A program made the position numbers and the translations under genes. The notes beneath the pieces are model-generated. The model searched no databases. It was not told where the DNA came from and was given only the letters and a program-made list of their open reading frames with translations. 64,000 nucleotides of DNA from positions 5,387,800-5,451,799 of the forward strand of contig OY829330.1 in assembly GCA_963691655.1 (NCBI GenBank), written 5' to 3'. Shown here one piece after another: positions 55,060 to 64,000 of this stretch (position 1 is the stretch's first letter; each line of letters opens with the position of its first letter). The stretch is from Toxonevra muliebris (lineage: Eukaryota; Arthropoda; Insecta; Diptera; Pallopteridae).

Positions 55060-57187
55060 TCGTTTACATTAAAAAGAAAACAGTGCAAAATCAATCTCAA
55101 CAAAATTTCGGTAGCAATCAAGATGGTGTGCGTGAAAATACACAATCTCTACCATGGCAGAAGAGTCAAAGAGGTAGATGCATTTTGACAAGTAAGAGGA
55201 ACTTTGACAATTGGGAAAACATCTGTTTTTGCAACAGAGTTGTACTTTCATAGTTAAATTTTTAGGTGAGAATTTATAAGAAAATAATTTGTATAGAATT
55301 GCATGAACATAGGGAGAAATAGTTGTTGCTGTTTAAATTATTTTTTGACTCTTAACATGTTCAATAAAGAAAACTAATCTTAATAACATTATTTATACGT
55401 TTTTTATTATAAATAAAATTTATAATTTAGTACTAAGTAATAAAAGTAGTATTAATAATCTTCTCTCTTTTCTATCCATTAAAAAAAATGCACCTCTAAA
55501 ATGTTCAAAATGGTTACTTTTTGAAAAAAAAGCATCTACCTCTAAATACTTGTAACATGGGTAAAAGTATTTAGAAAACTGTTTTAGGAGACATTTTGCG
55601 AATAAAAAAACAATGATAAAGTAAGCCAAATCCAAAATAAACCAGTTTTACGTTGGACTTAAGCACTTTTGATAAATACCATATGGACCTAATTAGTTTT
55701 GAAAAAAATCATCTGGATTTAAGCACAAGAAAACATAAAGCATCTGTATGAATGCGGCCATGTGCAAAGCAAAAAATTTAAATTTATTACAATGCAGTAG
55801 CAGAACAAGGAAAGAATGCGATTGGCTGAAAGGGACTTAAGCTATTTTGATTTACAGTTACGATGGGAATTAGTCACTTTTGAAAAAATAGTTAAATTAA
55901 ACAGGTTTTTTAATTTAATTAACATTAATTAGGCTCATTTTGTTTAAATTATTTATTTGTACGGTCAGTGTGTATTGCATTGAGAATCTGGAAAATTTTT
56001 GTCTATGGCCTTGGCACTTTGGTTATGTACCGACTCATATTAACTATTTAAATGCCATGTGCATACATACAATTATCTCTCCCAGACTGCTGTTATTGCA
56101 GTTACATATTCCCAGTCACAAACCTACCAAAGAGTTTCACTTTCATCGAGTGCATGTGCATGAGTTGCGCATGTGAGTTTTTTTGTTGACAAACCGTTCG
56201 TTTTTTGTATTTAACTTGTTTTTTGCAGTTTGACGTTTTGTTTCGTGCAAGAAATTTGTTTCCGTTCCCATACCTTTGTGCATTTTTGTCTCTCAGTGTG
56301 AGTATTTTTTGTTTACTAGACTTTACTCAATAAGTACGGAAACGAGCCTAATGCATTCATTGGATCACCTCTCTCTTTCATTTCTCACGTACACAACTAA
56401 TTATATGGCCCTGCGCCTTTACACTCGCCAAACAGTTTTCACAACTTGATCGTGTTTCGTAAGCCCACTTTTTGTAGTATACTTACCAATATCGTAAAAC
56501 GTTATAGCAAAATTTTGTTATTCTTGCACACTGCTATTTACATATTGTAGGTTGTGGTATTTGATAAATGAAAATAACATTATGGATATGCATTCATGGT
56601 ATTAGTAACGTTACTGTTATACATTTTATTCAATATTGGGTTTGTTTCTTACATTGGGAAATTTTTAGCCATAAACTATTAGTCTAGTTGAGCTACCCAA
56701 CAATAGATGGCACTGTTGTATGTACTTTAAATACGATATTCCGCAAAATTCTGTTGATATACTCGGCACTTTTGGTTTGAAGGCGTGACTGTTTCAATGA
56801 TTTTTGGTTATGATGAACTAAAATATGTGCATTTGTATATAAATATATTTTATACAGAGTAATTAAGGAGCTCAAGGAGACATAAGGTAATTTAAGAGGT
56901 CAAAATAGCAAAAATATCAAATTGGTGAGGAACAAGTTTTCAACCACTTAGTATAAAAGAATATAAAATATAACTTCTTTCGTTGTTTTTTGATGTGATA
57001 ACAGCTTTATTCGGGGCTAAAGGAAAAGTATGCGTGAGTTTATAAGTGTGTGTTTAATTATATATTTTAATTTAAGCCAAAAAGTATGCAACACATAATT
57101 TCTATGTCAAATACACTTACATATTAGTGGAATATGTGGAATATTAGTGAATGGAATATGAACATATTAAAAAAAAAATTTTATGTA
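55060..57187. other. No gene recognised
   Basis: A long stretch without transposon ends or coding motifs that I can support. It is the largest block in the window that could be unique host DNA. Short frames (for example 55940-56176) have no recognisable domain. Confidence 0.45.
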
Positions 57188-58795
57188 ACGTAAGTGTAGG
57201 TAATTCGGATCGATTTTTGCAAAGGGAACTTTGAGCGCTAAAAATAAGAATTACAGATTTATGAAAAAAAAATCTTTTAATACAAAATTATAGCATATTT
57301 TTTCCTCTTTTAAAGTTGTTAACTACCAAAAGAAAACAAAACATAACTTTTTTTTTAATAGTTACTTAGGTAACATAACTTCGAAAAAAATGGATTGCAT
57401 GTAAATCGGATCGAAAAATTGATATTTTCGCAAAAAACCGATATCGTCGAATGTCATTTGAAATGGAGACTTACTTGTTCAACCCGAACTAATTCTCAAT
57501 TATGGGCCTACTCATGGGCGTATCAAAATTAAGGGAATAGGCTATGGCTGGGCATATATGCGAATATATTAAAAACAAAAGTATGAGACTGTGCAATCTT
57601 ACGTAGGAGCAATATCGGATCTAAGGGGCGTAGGAAAGGGGAAAGGATTTAGGCTTAAATACCCCTGACCTCCCTCCTAACTTCCCCCTAACCTCCCCCA
57701 AACTCCACCCTAACCAACCCCCTCCCAAACGGCCTCACTAACTCCTTCCCCCCTTTCTTTCTGATAAGAATTTTATATATTTGATCGTTGGCCACAAATA
57801 AAAAAAAAAAATTTAAAAGTGATAAACAAATGTTAACCCCCTTAAGGTAAATCTCTGGATCCGCTAGTCGGTGGCCACGTCCGTGTGCTGATGAACAACG
57901 AAATATATAAAAAAAAATCATTTCTTCGAATCATTCTAAGAAATTTCTGATTTAAAATTTATAAGTATATTGACACAATTAAAAATTAAAATGTGGTCTG
58001 GAATAAAAAAATACTAATATACATTTAACACAAACTAGTTTTTAAAAATATATTTCATATTGAATTTGACTAAAAATTACTAGTTAGTTTCAAAATTGGT
58101 ATAACTCTAAGAAACGACACTAATTTCAATTAATATTTCAATAAAAAAAAAATATTTTTTGATTTTAAAAAGCAAAATTTTTGACTAAAACTCAAAATAT
58201 TTTTCAAGTTTATCTAAACTTTGAACTCAAATTCCTCAAAAAGTCTCTAAACAAAGGGTCGATCCGAATTACCTCCAAACATCACCAATTATATCTAAAT
58301 CACAACTAAAAAACTTTCATTAATTAAAACTATATAGTTTTTCTAAATTTTGTAATTATGCAAACACCCCATTTGCTGGTAATTCGGATCATCGATCCGA
58401 ATTATATGCAACTAGAAAAACGCATGCTGGTAATTCGGATCGATTTTAAAAGTCAATTTTTTTCTTAGTATGTTTTCTAAAATGGTGCTTATTTTTACCG
58501 AACTATAGCAGAATGTTTAGTGAATAAAAGTTATTATTGTTATAAAATTTGTGGGTTTCCTATATTATTTGCTAAGGCTTTGTATGAAAATACGCTCACT
58601 CGTAGTTTCTTCGCTCACATCTGATTAATTTAAAATAATTGATATAAGTGATATAAGTATACCATTAGAAAGGGAAAATAATTCTCGTTGGTTTTGAAAA
58701 AAGGACGTAATTTTAACCAATACCAAAGAAAAGTTATTAGCAAAACAAAATCGATCCGAATTATATACATCGATCCGAATTACCCTCATTTACGT
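57188..58795. mobile_element. TA-flanked element with repeated TAATTCGGATC motifs
   Basis: Left end ACGTAAGTGTAGGTAATTCG and right end (reversed) ACGTAAATGAGGGTAATTCG continue into GATCGAT as ~27-bp inverted repeats. TA flanks both (57186-57187, 58796-58797). The motif TAATTCGGATC or its reverse occurs at least six times: at both ends and at about 58378, 58393, 58434 and 58752. A TA duplication suggests Tc1/mariner; no transposase is visible. Confidence 0.6.
57640..57760. repeat. C-rich polypyrimidine tract
   Basis: Repeated CCTCC, CCCCCTAACC and CCCCCTCCCAA runs with almost no G on the plus strand, in an otherwise AT-rich setting. It lies inside the TA-flanked element. The minus strand would be G-rich. 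Confidence 0.8.
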
Positions 58796-58797
58796 TA

Positions 58798-59284
58798 TTG
58801 TGTTGTTTTGTTGCATAGTTTATTTAAGTTTAAAATTTATTCTCTCCTAATTGAAATTGTGAAATAATAGGCGATGTAGACGTTCAAAAAGCGAAGAAAA
58901 TGCATTGAAAAAAGAAAATGTAAAATTTAAAAAACTTATGGTTGCACTTTTTGGAATATACAAATGAAAACTTTTAAAATGAAGTAAACAACAATGCGTA
59001 AAGTATTTTATCATATCATGTGACGAGTGCAGAAGGGACTGATTTTAATTTTTTTATAATTTTCTGCAGAATTTCGCAACACGCTTTCACCGATTACAAA
59101 CCAATTACTACCGCTGTCAACTAAAAAATAAACGTCAATGTTCAATACTAGATATCATAAAAAACAGAAAACATTAATTCCCATGCATAATCTTCACCAA
59201 CTTAATCCAGGTGGCATTTTCAAATATTTTTGTAATGTATTGTCCGGCTCGAACGAGTAAAGGCGAAGTTGCAGCAAAAATGTT
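58798..59284. other. No gene recognised
   Basis: AT-rich sequence leading to the TTAA-type MITE end at 59285. Confidence 0.4.
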
Positions 59285-59318
59285 TTAACCCTTTCGAAAC
59301 CATGGTGACACCGGTGTC
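59285..59318 (-). mobile_element. TTAA-type MITE, detached terminal piece
   Basis: TTAACCCTTTCGAAACCATG is followed by GTGACACCGGTGTC. It is the end missing from the copy at 62016-62360 and matches the reversed end at 27140-27174. The piece stops exactly at the palindrome GACACCGGTGTC where the SINE begins. Confidence 0.65.
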
Positions 59319-59614
59319 ATGTTAGGTTAGGTTGGGGTGGCTGTTGAGAGACGCACTTAGGCCTGAACGGCCCATTGTGATACCACATAGTTAGACTCAC
59401 AGTTTAACGCCGGTGTGGCAATTTTTTATCGCTTGGAGGTTTTGCCATTACCAACCAATGTGTGTACTTGTACACTATCTTATAATTCTCATACACTTCA
59501 TATTGATAGTGAATATAAGAAAGTAATGAAAATTAACCACCAGACGAAGACAGGAATCGAACCCGAACCTCCCAGATGAAAGTCTAGTGCACTATCCACT
59601 AGGCTATCGAGGTC
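59319..59614 (-). mobile_element. tRNA-derived SINE, minus copy
   Basis: Reading the minus strand: GACCTCGATAGCCTAGTGGA starts a tRNA-like head with a TTC anticodon loop (CTAGACTTTCATCTGG), then a perfect B box. A ~190-bp body and a tail GGTATCACAATGGGC...GCCACCCCAACCTAACC follow. The last ~65 bp match the LOA-like LINE 3' end. The anticodon arm pairs; the acceptor stem is decayed. The best match in form is tRNA-Glu, by inspection only. Confidence 0.85.
59553..59563 (-). promoter_or_regulatory. RNA polymerase III B box of the minus SINE
   Basis: On the minus strand GGTTCGATTCC fits the B-box consensus GGTTCGANNCC exactly. The A box (TAGCCTAGTGGA) lies ~35 bp upstream at about 59595-59606. 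Confidence 0.75.
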
Positions 59615-61608
59615 ATCTAATGCACCGATTACGATTATCATTAATCGTAACCGCAGATTAATAGCTATTTTGCGGTTAATCGTAACCCTCGATTATTACG
59701 GTAATCGTACAATGCGGTTATTGAAAAAAATGTTTATTTTATTGAATGCACTCGTTTGTACTACTACAAACACCTGACAAATCTTTTGACACAAAAAAAT
59801 ACGTTCCTTTTTGGAAAAAAAAGATCAAATTTTGGATTTTGTTTATTTTATTTTTCATTTTTCAAAAGATTAAACAAAAACCTGTCGGAAATCCGTAGGG
59901 CTAAATTTTCTAAATGCAATAGGTGATTAGTTACATGGCTTCGAAACAGGGGCTGTTTGACCAAAATGTCAATATTCTACACCCTCCATCTCGTCGAGTT
60001 TTTGACCGATCTCGTTCAAATGTGGTAATTCTTATCCAATAGGACTAAACTTTGTGCAAGTTTGATCGATTTTTCAAGTGAGTTCCCCGCAGTGTATTGT
60101 TTTCACAGCCAAATATTTTTAATTAGCTTCCAGCGACAGTGCTCTCAGAAAGAATATTTTCTACTGCAGCGCTTATACAACCTAGCTATGCTTCTTGCAC
60201 AAAACTTGTCACTTGTTAATTTAACATTTTCTTTTTGTTTTTTTAAATTAACTCTTTCATACCCAATGTTGCGTATAAGCAAAATTCACTTTTATGTGGC
60301 ATAAATAAAATGTTTAACAGATATTACTATTAACGCTATTTTGTATTTGGTTCTGTTAGGTATTCTTCAAGTTTGCTGAATATTAGAAATTTCTTCCTTA
60401 AGTAATTTTTTTTTTAATGTTCAAAAATTTTTAGTAAAATCTTTTGCACTATTTTTTGAAAAATAATACATTAAATTATTACTAACCGAAATTTTTTGAA
60501 GTTATATATAAACAGGTTAATGAACAAATGTAGTCATCACAACAACAATGTATATAGAGACGGGCAAATCAGACGGCCGTTTCGGAATCCGCCACAATTC
60601 CTCATCAGTGATCTTAGTGGTAGTTCTTAATCTTTCAATATCCTATATAAGCTACTAATATTTGAAATCATAACCCAGAATTACTGATTTGATTCCAAAT
60701 ATCTTCACTGAATAGAGATATTGAAAGAAACTACCACTACCGTTCTATACACTTATGTTGTTGTTTTTTTCTCAGATATGTTTATAAAAGATAAGAGAAT
60801 ATGGAAATCAAACAATTGGAGAAAAGGAGTTATCCAGTGGTTGTCTACAGCTTCATAGCTATGTTTTTTTATCCTTTAATAAAGGACAAACAAATCAAAG
60901 TAGAAGCAAGAAATTTGGTATCATGATTGCGGAAGACCAAAGTAATCATAATTTCACAGCAAAAGGTTTCTCTCAAGCCCCATTATAATTCTGGCGTCAA
61001 AGGGTTAAGTTAAATCAATTTTTTATTAGAGATCAACATATATTCTAGAATATATCGTCGCCGTTCTGGCAGAATTTACTAAGTCAATTTTTTTAATTTC
61101 TGAGATGAAGTTAGTTTATGCAGTGCATGATGCGCTACGAATACTGGCTGAACTTAAAAAGTCACCAGATTGGTATACACATTAGTATACGTTTCAACTG
61201 GATCATCAAAAATCTAATTTATTATGTTATTCGAATTGTAGAAGCTAATTAATACGAATCGAATTAAAAAAATTAATTTGGACTTAGTGATTTCTGCTTG
61301 AACGGCGACGATATACCGATAACGGTGACGGTGTAAAAATTAGACAAGATTGTTACTACTTTTTCTTTTCTTCAGAAACGTAAAGAAAGTCGGAATTTAA
61401 AGTGTAAACTCGGTCGTATAATTTAGCTCATGAAAAGTTGTAATTCGCCATTAAAAACAAATAGGGCATTTTTTCCACTTTTCTCTTTTTCTCTTCAATT
61501 CAACATTTTTTGAATAAAATATAGCAAATGCATTATGAAAATATTGCTTATTTATTTAAAGACACAATCGATAATCGAAATCGTAAAAGCTATATCGGTG
61601 CATCCCTA
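59615..61608 (+). mobile_element. hAT element, inverted segment, left terminus displaced
   Basis: The left side begins ATGCACCGATTACGATTATC and the right side ends ATATCGGTGCATCCCTA, followed by TTCATAAC. The missing outer left terminus (CACTA) lies at 62686-62690, on the far side of the other SINE, followed by GTTATGAA, the reverse complement of TTCATAAC. The interior has palindromic ATTAATCGTAACC repeats near 59640-59720 and a hAT transposase scrap at 60127. A block at 59940-60110 resembles part of the hAT MITE at 37980, reversed. Confidence 0.7.
60127..60213 (+). pseudogene. hAT transposase C-terminal (dimerisation) scrap
   Basis: One plus frame reads LPATVLSERIFSTAALIQPS. hAT transposases have PATSAPSERVFSxAG in the C-terminal dimerisation domain; here PAT, SER and FSTA are conserved. 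Stops bound it on both sides and no further domain is seen. Confidence 0.5.
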
Positions 61609-62015
61609 TTCATAACTTGAATTTTTTTTTTTTCCTTTTTTTATTGTACTATTAACTGAAATCATTCATATTCAAAAAGCCAGCAAAAAAAAAAAAAAAT
61701 CACATTTTCCCGCGGTTAGCTCTACATATATTTCGCCGTGGAAATCTGAAATATTAGCACTTCTTTTATAGATGCTGCATGCATTTCTTCAATGCATTTT
61801 TTAAAGGACCTTAAACCTTTCGGGACCGTAAGGAGATAGCGCAAAACCGAATCCGAATGTTATAATTTTTGATCAACACAGACATTTTGCACCTCTGAAA
61901 GCCTGAATTTTCATGGGTCACCGGTGACTCTGCGGTCTTCAATGGGATTTTTTTACGAAGTTTTTACTGAAAATTTTTTAAAGATAGACAAAGTAACTTA
62001 GTGTTATTTTTTCAC

Positions 62016-62360
62016 TTAACCCTTTCTTGATCGTAAGGAAACTAGAACCGATAGAGCAATACCGAGTCCAGATTCCAAAATAGTAAACAAAATTTTAAAA
62101 TGATGGAAAATGATGTTTGAGTAAATAGATTTTCCCACAACATATTAAACATTTGGTGTATTAAAAAATTGTAAAAATTAACAAAACCAAAAACACAATT
62201 TTTTCTCTTATCAAAAAAAAGGTTTGTAAATTTTCTCAATTCAAATTAAAGAACCATAGAGAACCAAGAGAATAGCTCTTTTAAAAAACTCTAAATTTTT
62301 CAAAAATTGATTGGATAGTTTTTACAAAATCGCAAAAATTAATCTTGTGACACCGGTGTC
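62016..62360 (+). mobile_element. TTAA-type MITE, main part
   Basis: TTAA at 62016-62019 is followed by CCCTTTCTTGATCGTAAGG. The body is shared with 26960-27174, and it ends CTTGTGACACCGGTGTC. The expected terminal piece is absent here and instead sits at 59285-59318. TTAA with CCCTTTC ends suggests the piggyBac group. Confidence 0.6.
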
Positions 62361-62365
62361 GGAAA

Positions 62366-62674
62366 GACCTCGATAGTCTAGTGAGTAGTGCACTAGACTT
62401 TCATCCGGGAGGTTCGGGTTCGATTCATGTCTTCGTCTGGTGGTTAATTTTCATTACTTTCTTATATTCACTATCAATATAAAGTGTATGAGAATTATAA
62501 GATAGTGTACAAGTACACACATTGGTTGGTAATGGCAAAACCACCAAGCGAAAAAAAATTGCCACACCGGCGTTCGGAATCGGCGTTAAACTGTAGGTCT
62601 AACTATGTGGTATCACAATGGGTCGTTCAAGCCTAAGTGTGTCTCTCGACAGCCACTCCAACCTAACCTAACCT
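62366..62674 (+). mobile_element. tRNA-derived SINE, plus copy
   Basis: The head GACCTCGATAGTCTAGTGAG carries the tRNA-like arms with anticodon TTC. It is followed by the body shared with the minus copy (GTCTTCGTCTGGTGGTTAAT; AGTGTACAAGTACACACATT) and the LINE-like tail from about 62604 (GTGGTATCACAATGG ... GCCACTCCAACCTAACC). The two SINEs are ~90% identical by eye. Five bases (GGAAA) separate the head from the upstream palindrome. Confidence 0.87.
62374..62427 (+). promoter_or_regulatory. RNA polymerase III A and B boxes of the plus SINE
   Basis: A box TAGTCTAGTGAG at 62374-62385 and B box GGTTCGATTCA at 62417-62427. The B box has one change from GGTTCGANNCC at its last base. Confidence 0.7.
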
Positions 62675-62698
62675 AATCGGTGCATCACTAGTTATGAA

Positions 62699-64000
62699 CA
62701 ATAAGAAAACTGAAAATATTTCTATATGAGACCAAATGATTGCAAGGGAGAAAATGTTGTAAATGCTGCCTTGGCAATATCTGGATCACTATGTTAAGTA
62801 TACTCTAGATAGTAACAAGATATTAAGTATTTTATTTTTTATCAATTAATTTAAAATCTCCAAACTAACTTTGGTTTTGCTCCAGTGCTGTTAAGTACTC
62901 TTGCGCTTTGTTGCTCTTAAAAAAAAGTTTTTTGCGTTTACTCAAATATTTCAATGAGAAATACTGCCATTGCGGAATATTTCCCCTTTTCTGCAATTTG
63001 TTTGTTGCTCTTCCGTTAGATGCTCTTGATGAATTTTAAAGAGAATAGATTTTATATTAATTAAATAGTAAATAAAACGACATTCTAAGCCGATACCCTT
63101 GCCAGTTAGTGCTCTCATCTTCATCATATAACTCCTATAATTTCAATCTATGTTTATAAAATTGTAATCATAATAATAAAATAAAATAAAATGTGCGTAT
63201 TGAATTAAAAACAAAAATAATAAATTGAATAAAGAAAATAAGTATTTCAATACAAAATTTTGGAGTTACCCTTTGTATGCATAGTTATGTATACGCATAT
63301 ACACATACTTACACATGCTTGTTTGACCGAAAGCATTTTTACTCTAATGCCTGGTTTTCACTATGTCAAATTCAATCAAATTTGCCAGCATGTTGGCAAA
63401 TTTCATATGGGAAATTCTCTCTTTTTCTCTCTTTGACGGCAAATATGGCATAGTGACAACCAAGCATAATAATAAAATACAAACTTCACCCCTAGAGGTC
63501 ACTTTTCATGCAAACAAAATGCTAAAGAGCTGAACACGAGAAATGTATTTTTACAGAATACTCATGAACGTACAAAGAGAGAGCGCACATTTCCTCTCCT
63601 CATTTTTGTTATTACACTCCCCTCAAAGGTTTCGCGGTCATCTTACACATACACAGTATCTGATTATGAGGGCAAGAAAAACCAAGAAAAACAAAACACG
63701 AAGAAAAAATGAGAAAAATTATGCGAGGAAATGATAGAGTGACTAACCAGCAAGCAAAAAAATTCACGAACAGCTTGAACGAAGACGACAACGATGACGA
63801 CAACAGCAGCGGTAATCACAACGATTGCTTAAGTCAATACCAACAACAGCAAAAGCAATGGCTATTCGCAATTTTTTTTCTTTTCTTCTCTCCCTCTTAC
63901 ACATTCTTTTTGTTGCTCAAAACGACAACGATGATGAGATGATGATGTGGTTGCTTCCTTCGTATTTTGATTACAAAGTTATAGGTAGTGTGCTCTTGTT
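62699..64000. other. No gene recognised
   Basis: AT-rich, with a Gln/Asp/Asn-rich plus frame near 63709-63942 from CAA/GAC-rich sequence that has no other support as a gene. No transposon ends identified. Confidence 0.4.

Noticed and set aside
59560..59614. Candidate functional tRNA-Glu gene
   Set aside because: The A and B boxes and anticodon arm are tRNA-like, but the acceptor stem does not pair and the head is followed by a SINE body and LINE tail; the same unit occurs at 62366.
63709..63942. Plus frame with Asn/Asp/Gln-rich sequence
   Set aside because: CAA/GAC-rich simple sequence; no splice or start evidence, and the frame ends in a low-complexity Phe run.
1..64000. CRISPR arrays, bacterial operons or rRNA genes
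   Set aside because: No direct-repeat/spacer pattern, no closely packed frames with ribosome sites and no rRNA-like sequence; the window is clearly eukaryotic.

Overview
This window reads as repeat-rich, AT-rich intergenic or intronic DNA from a dipteran insect, plausibly a tephritid or related fly. That is inferred only from the transposon families: LOA-like, CR1/Jockey-like and RTE-like LINEs, mariner/Tc1, Harbinger, P-like and hAT elements. I recognise no host protein gene, rRNA gene or free tRNA gene. Almost every interpretable stretch is a mobile element or a piece of one, many nested in others.

Layout. 0-5 kb: small inverted-repeat DNA elements and a long (TA)n tract. 5.1-8.7 kb: a Tc1-like transposase fragment (-) abutting a 5'-truncated LINE (+). 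9.5-13.3 kb: a foldback MITE, a LINE endonuclease scrap and Tc1 remnants. 14-19.9 kb: a nearly full-length but dead RNase H-bearing LINE (LOA-like) ending in repeated CCTAA. 21-26.6 kb: a LINE on the minus strand with a (TAA)n tail, into which a second LOA-like copy inserted (12-bp target-site duplication, TSD). 27-30.2 kb: TTAA-flanked and hAT-type elements with nested MITEs. 31.8-33.1 kb: Tc1 and LINE scraps. 33.1-43.6 kb: a stack of DNA transposons whose own 8-bp TSDs are still perfect. It holds a P-like element with a THAP exon, two related hAT MITEs, and a hAT-like element containing a copia fragment and a maT mariner. The stack interrupts a LINE endonuclease domain. 43.9-46.7 kb: a Harbinger element with a Myb/SANT gene (+, one frameshift) and an uninterrupted five-exon nuclease gene (-). 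48.7-51.6 kb: a dead RTE-like LINE (+). 52.2-58.8 kb: a pogo-like MITE, tandem duplications and a TA-flanked element with repeated TAATTCGGATC motifs. 59.3-62.7 kb: two tRNA-derived SINEs in opposite orientation flanking a 2.75-kb segment.

Two observations stand out. First, the SINEs share the last ~65 bp and the CCTAA tail of the LOA-like LINE, so they look like a SINE/LINE pair. Second, the segment between the two SINEs appears inverted. Flipping it back restores, at once, a hAT element with a perfect 8-bp TSD, a TTAA-flanked MITE, and 12-bp TSDs around both SINEs. Apart from the Harbinger nuclease, the protein-coding relics carry stops, frameshifts or deletions, often through the catalytic motif.
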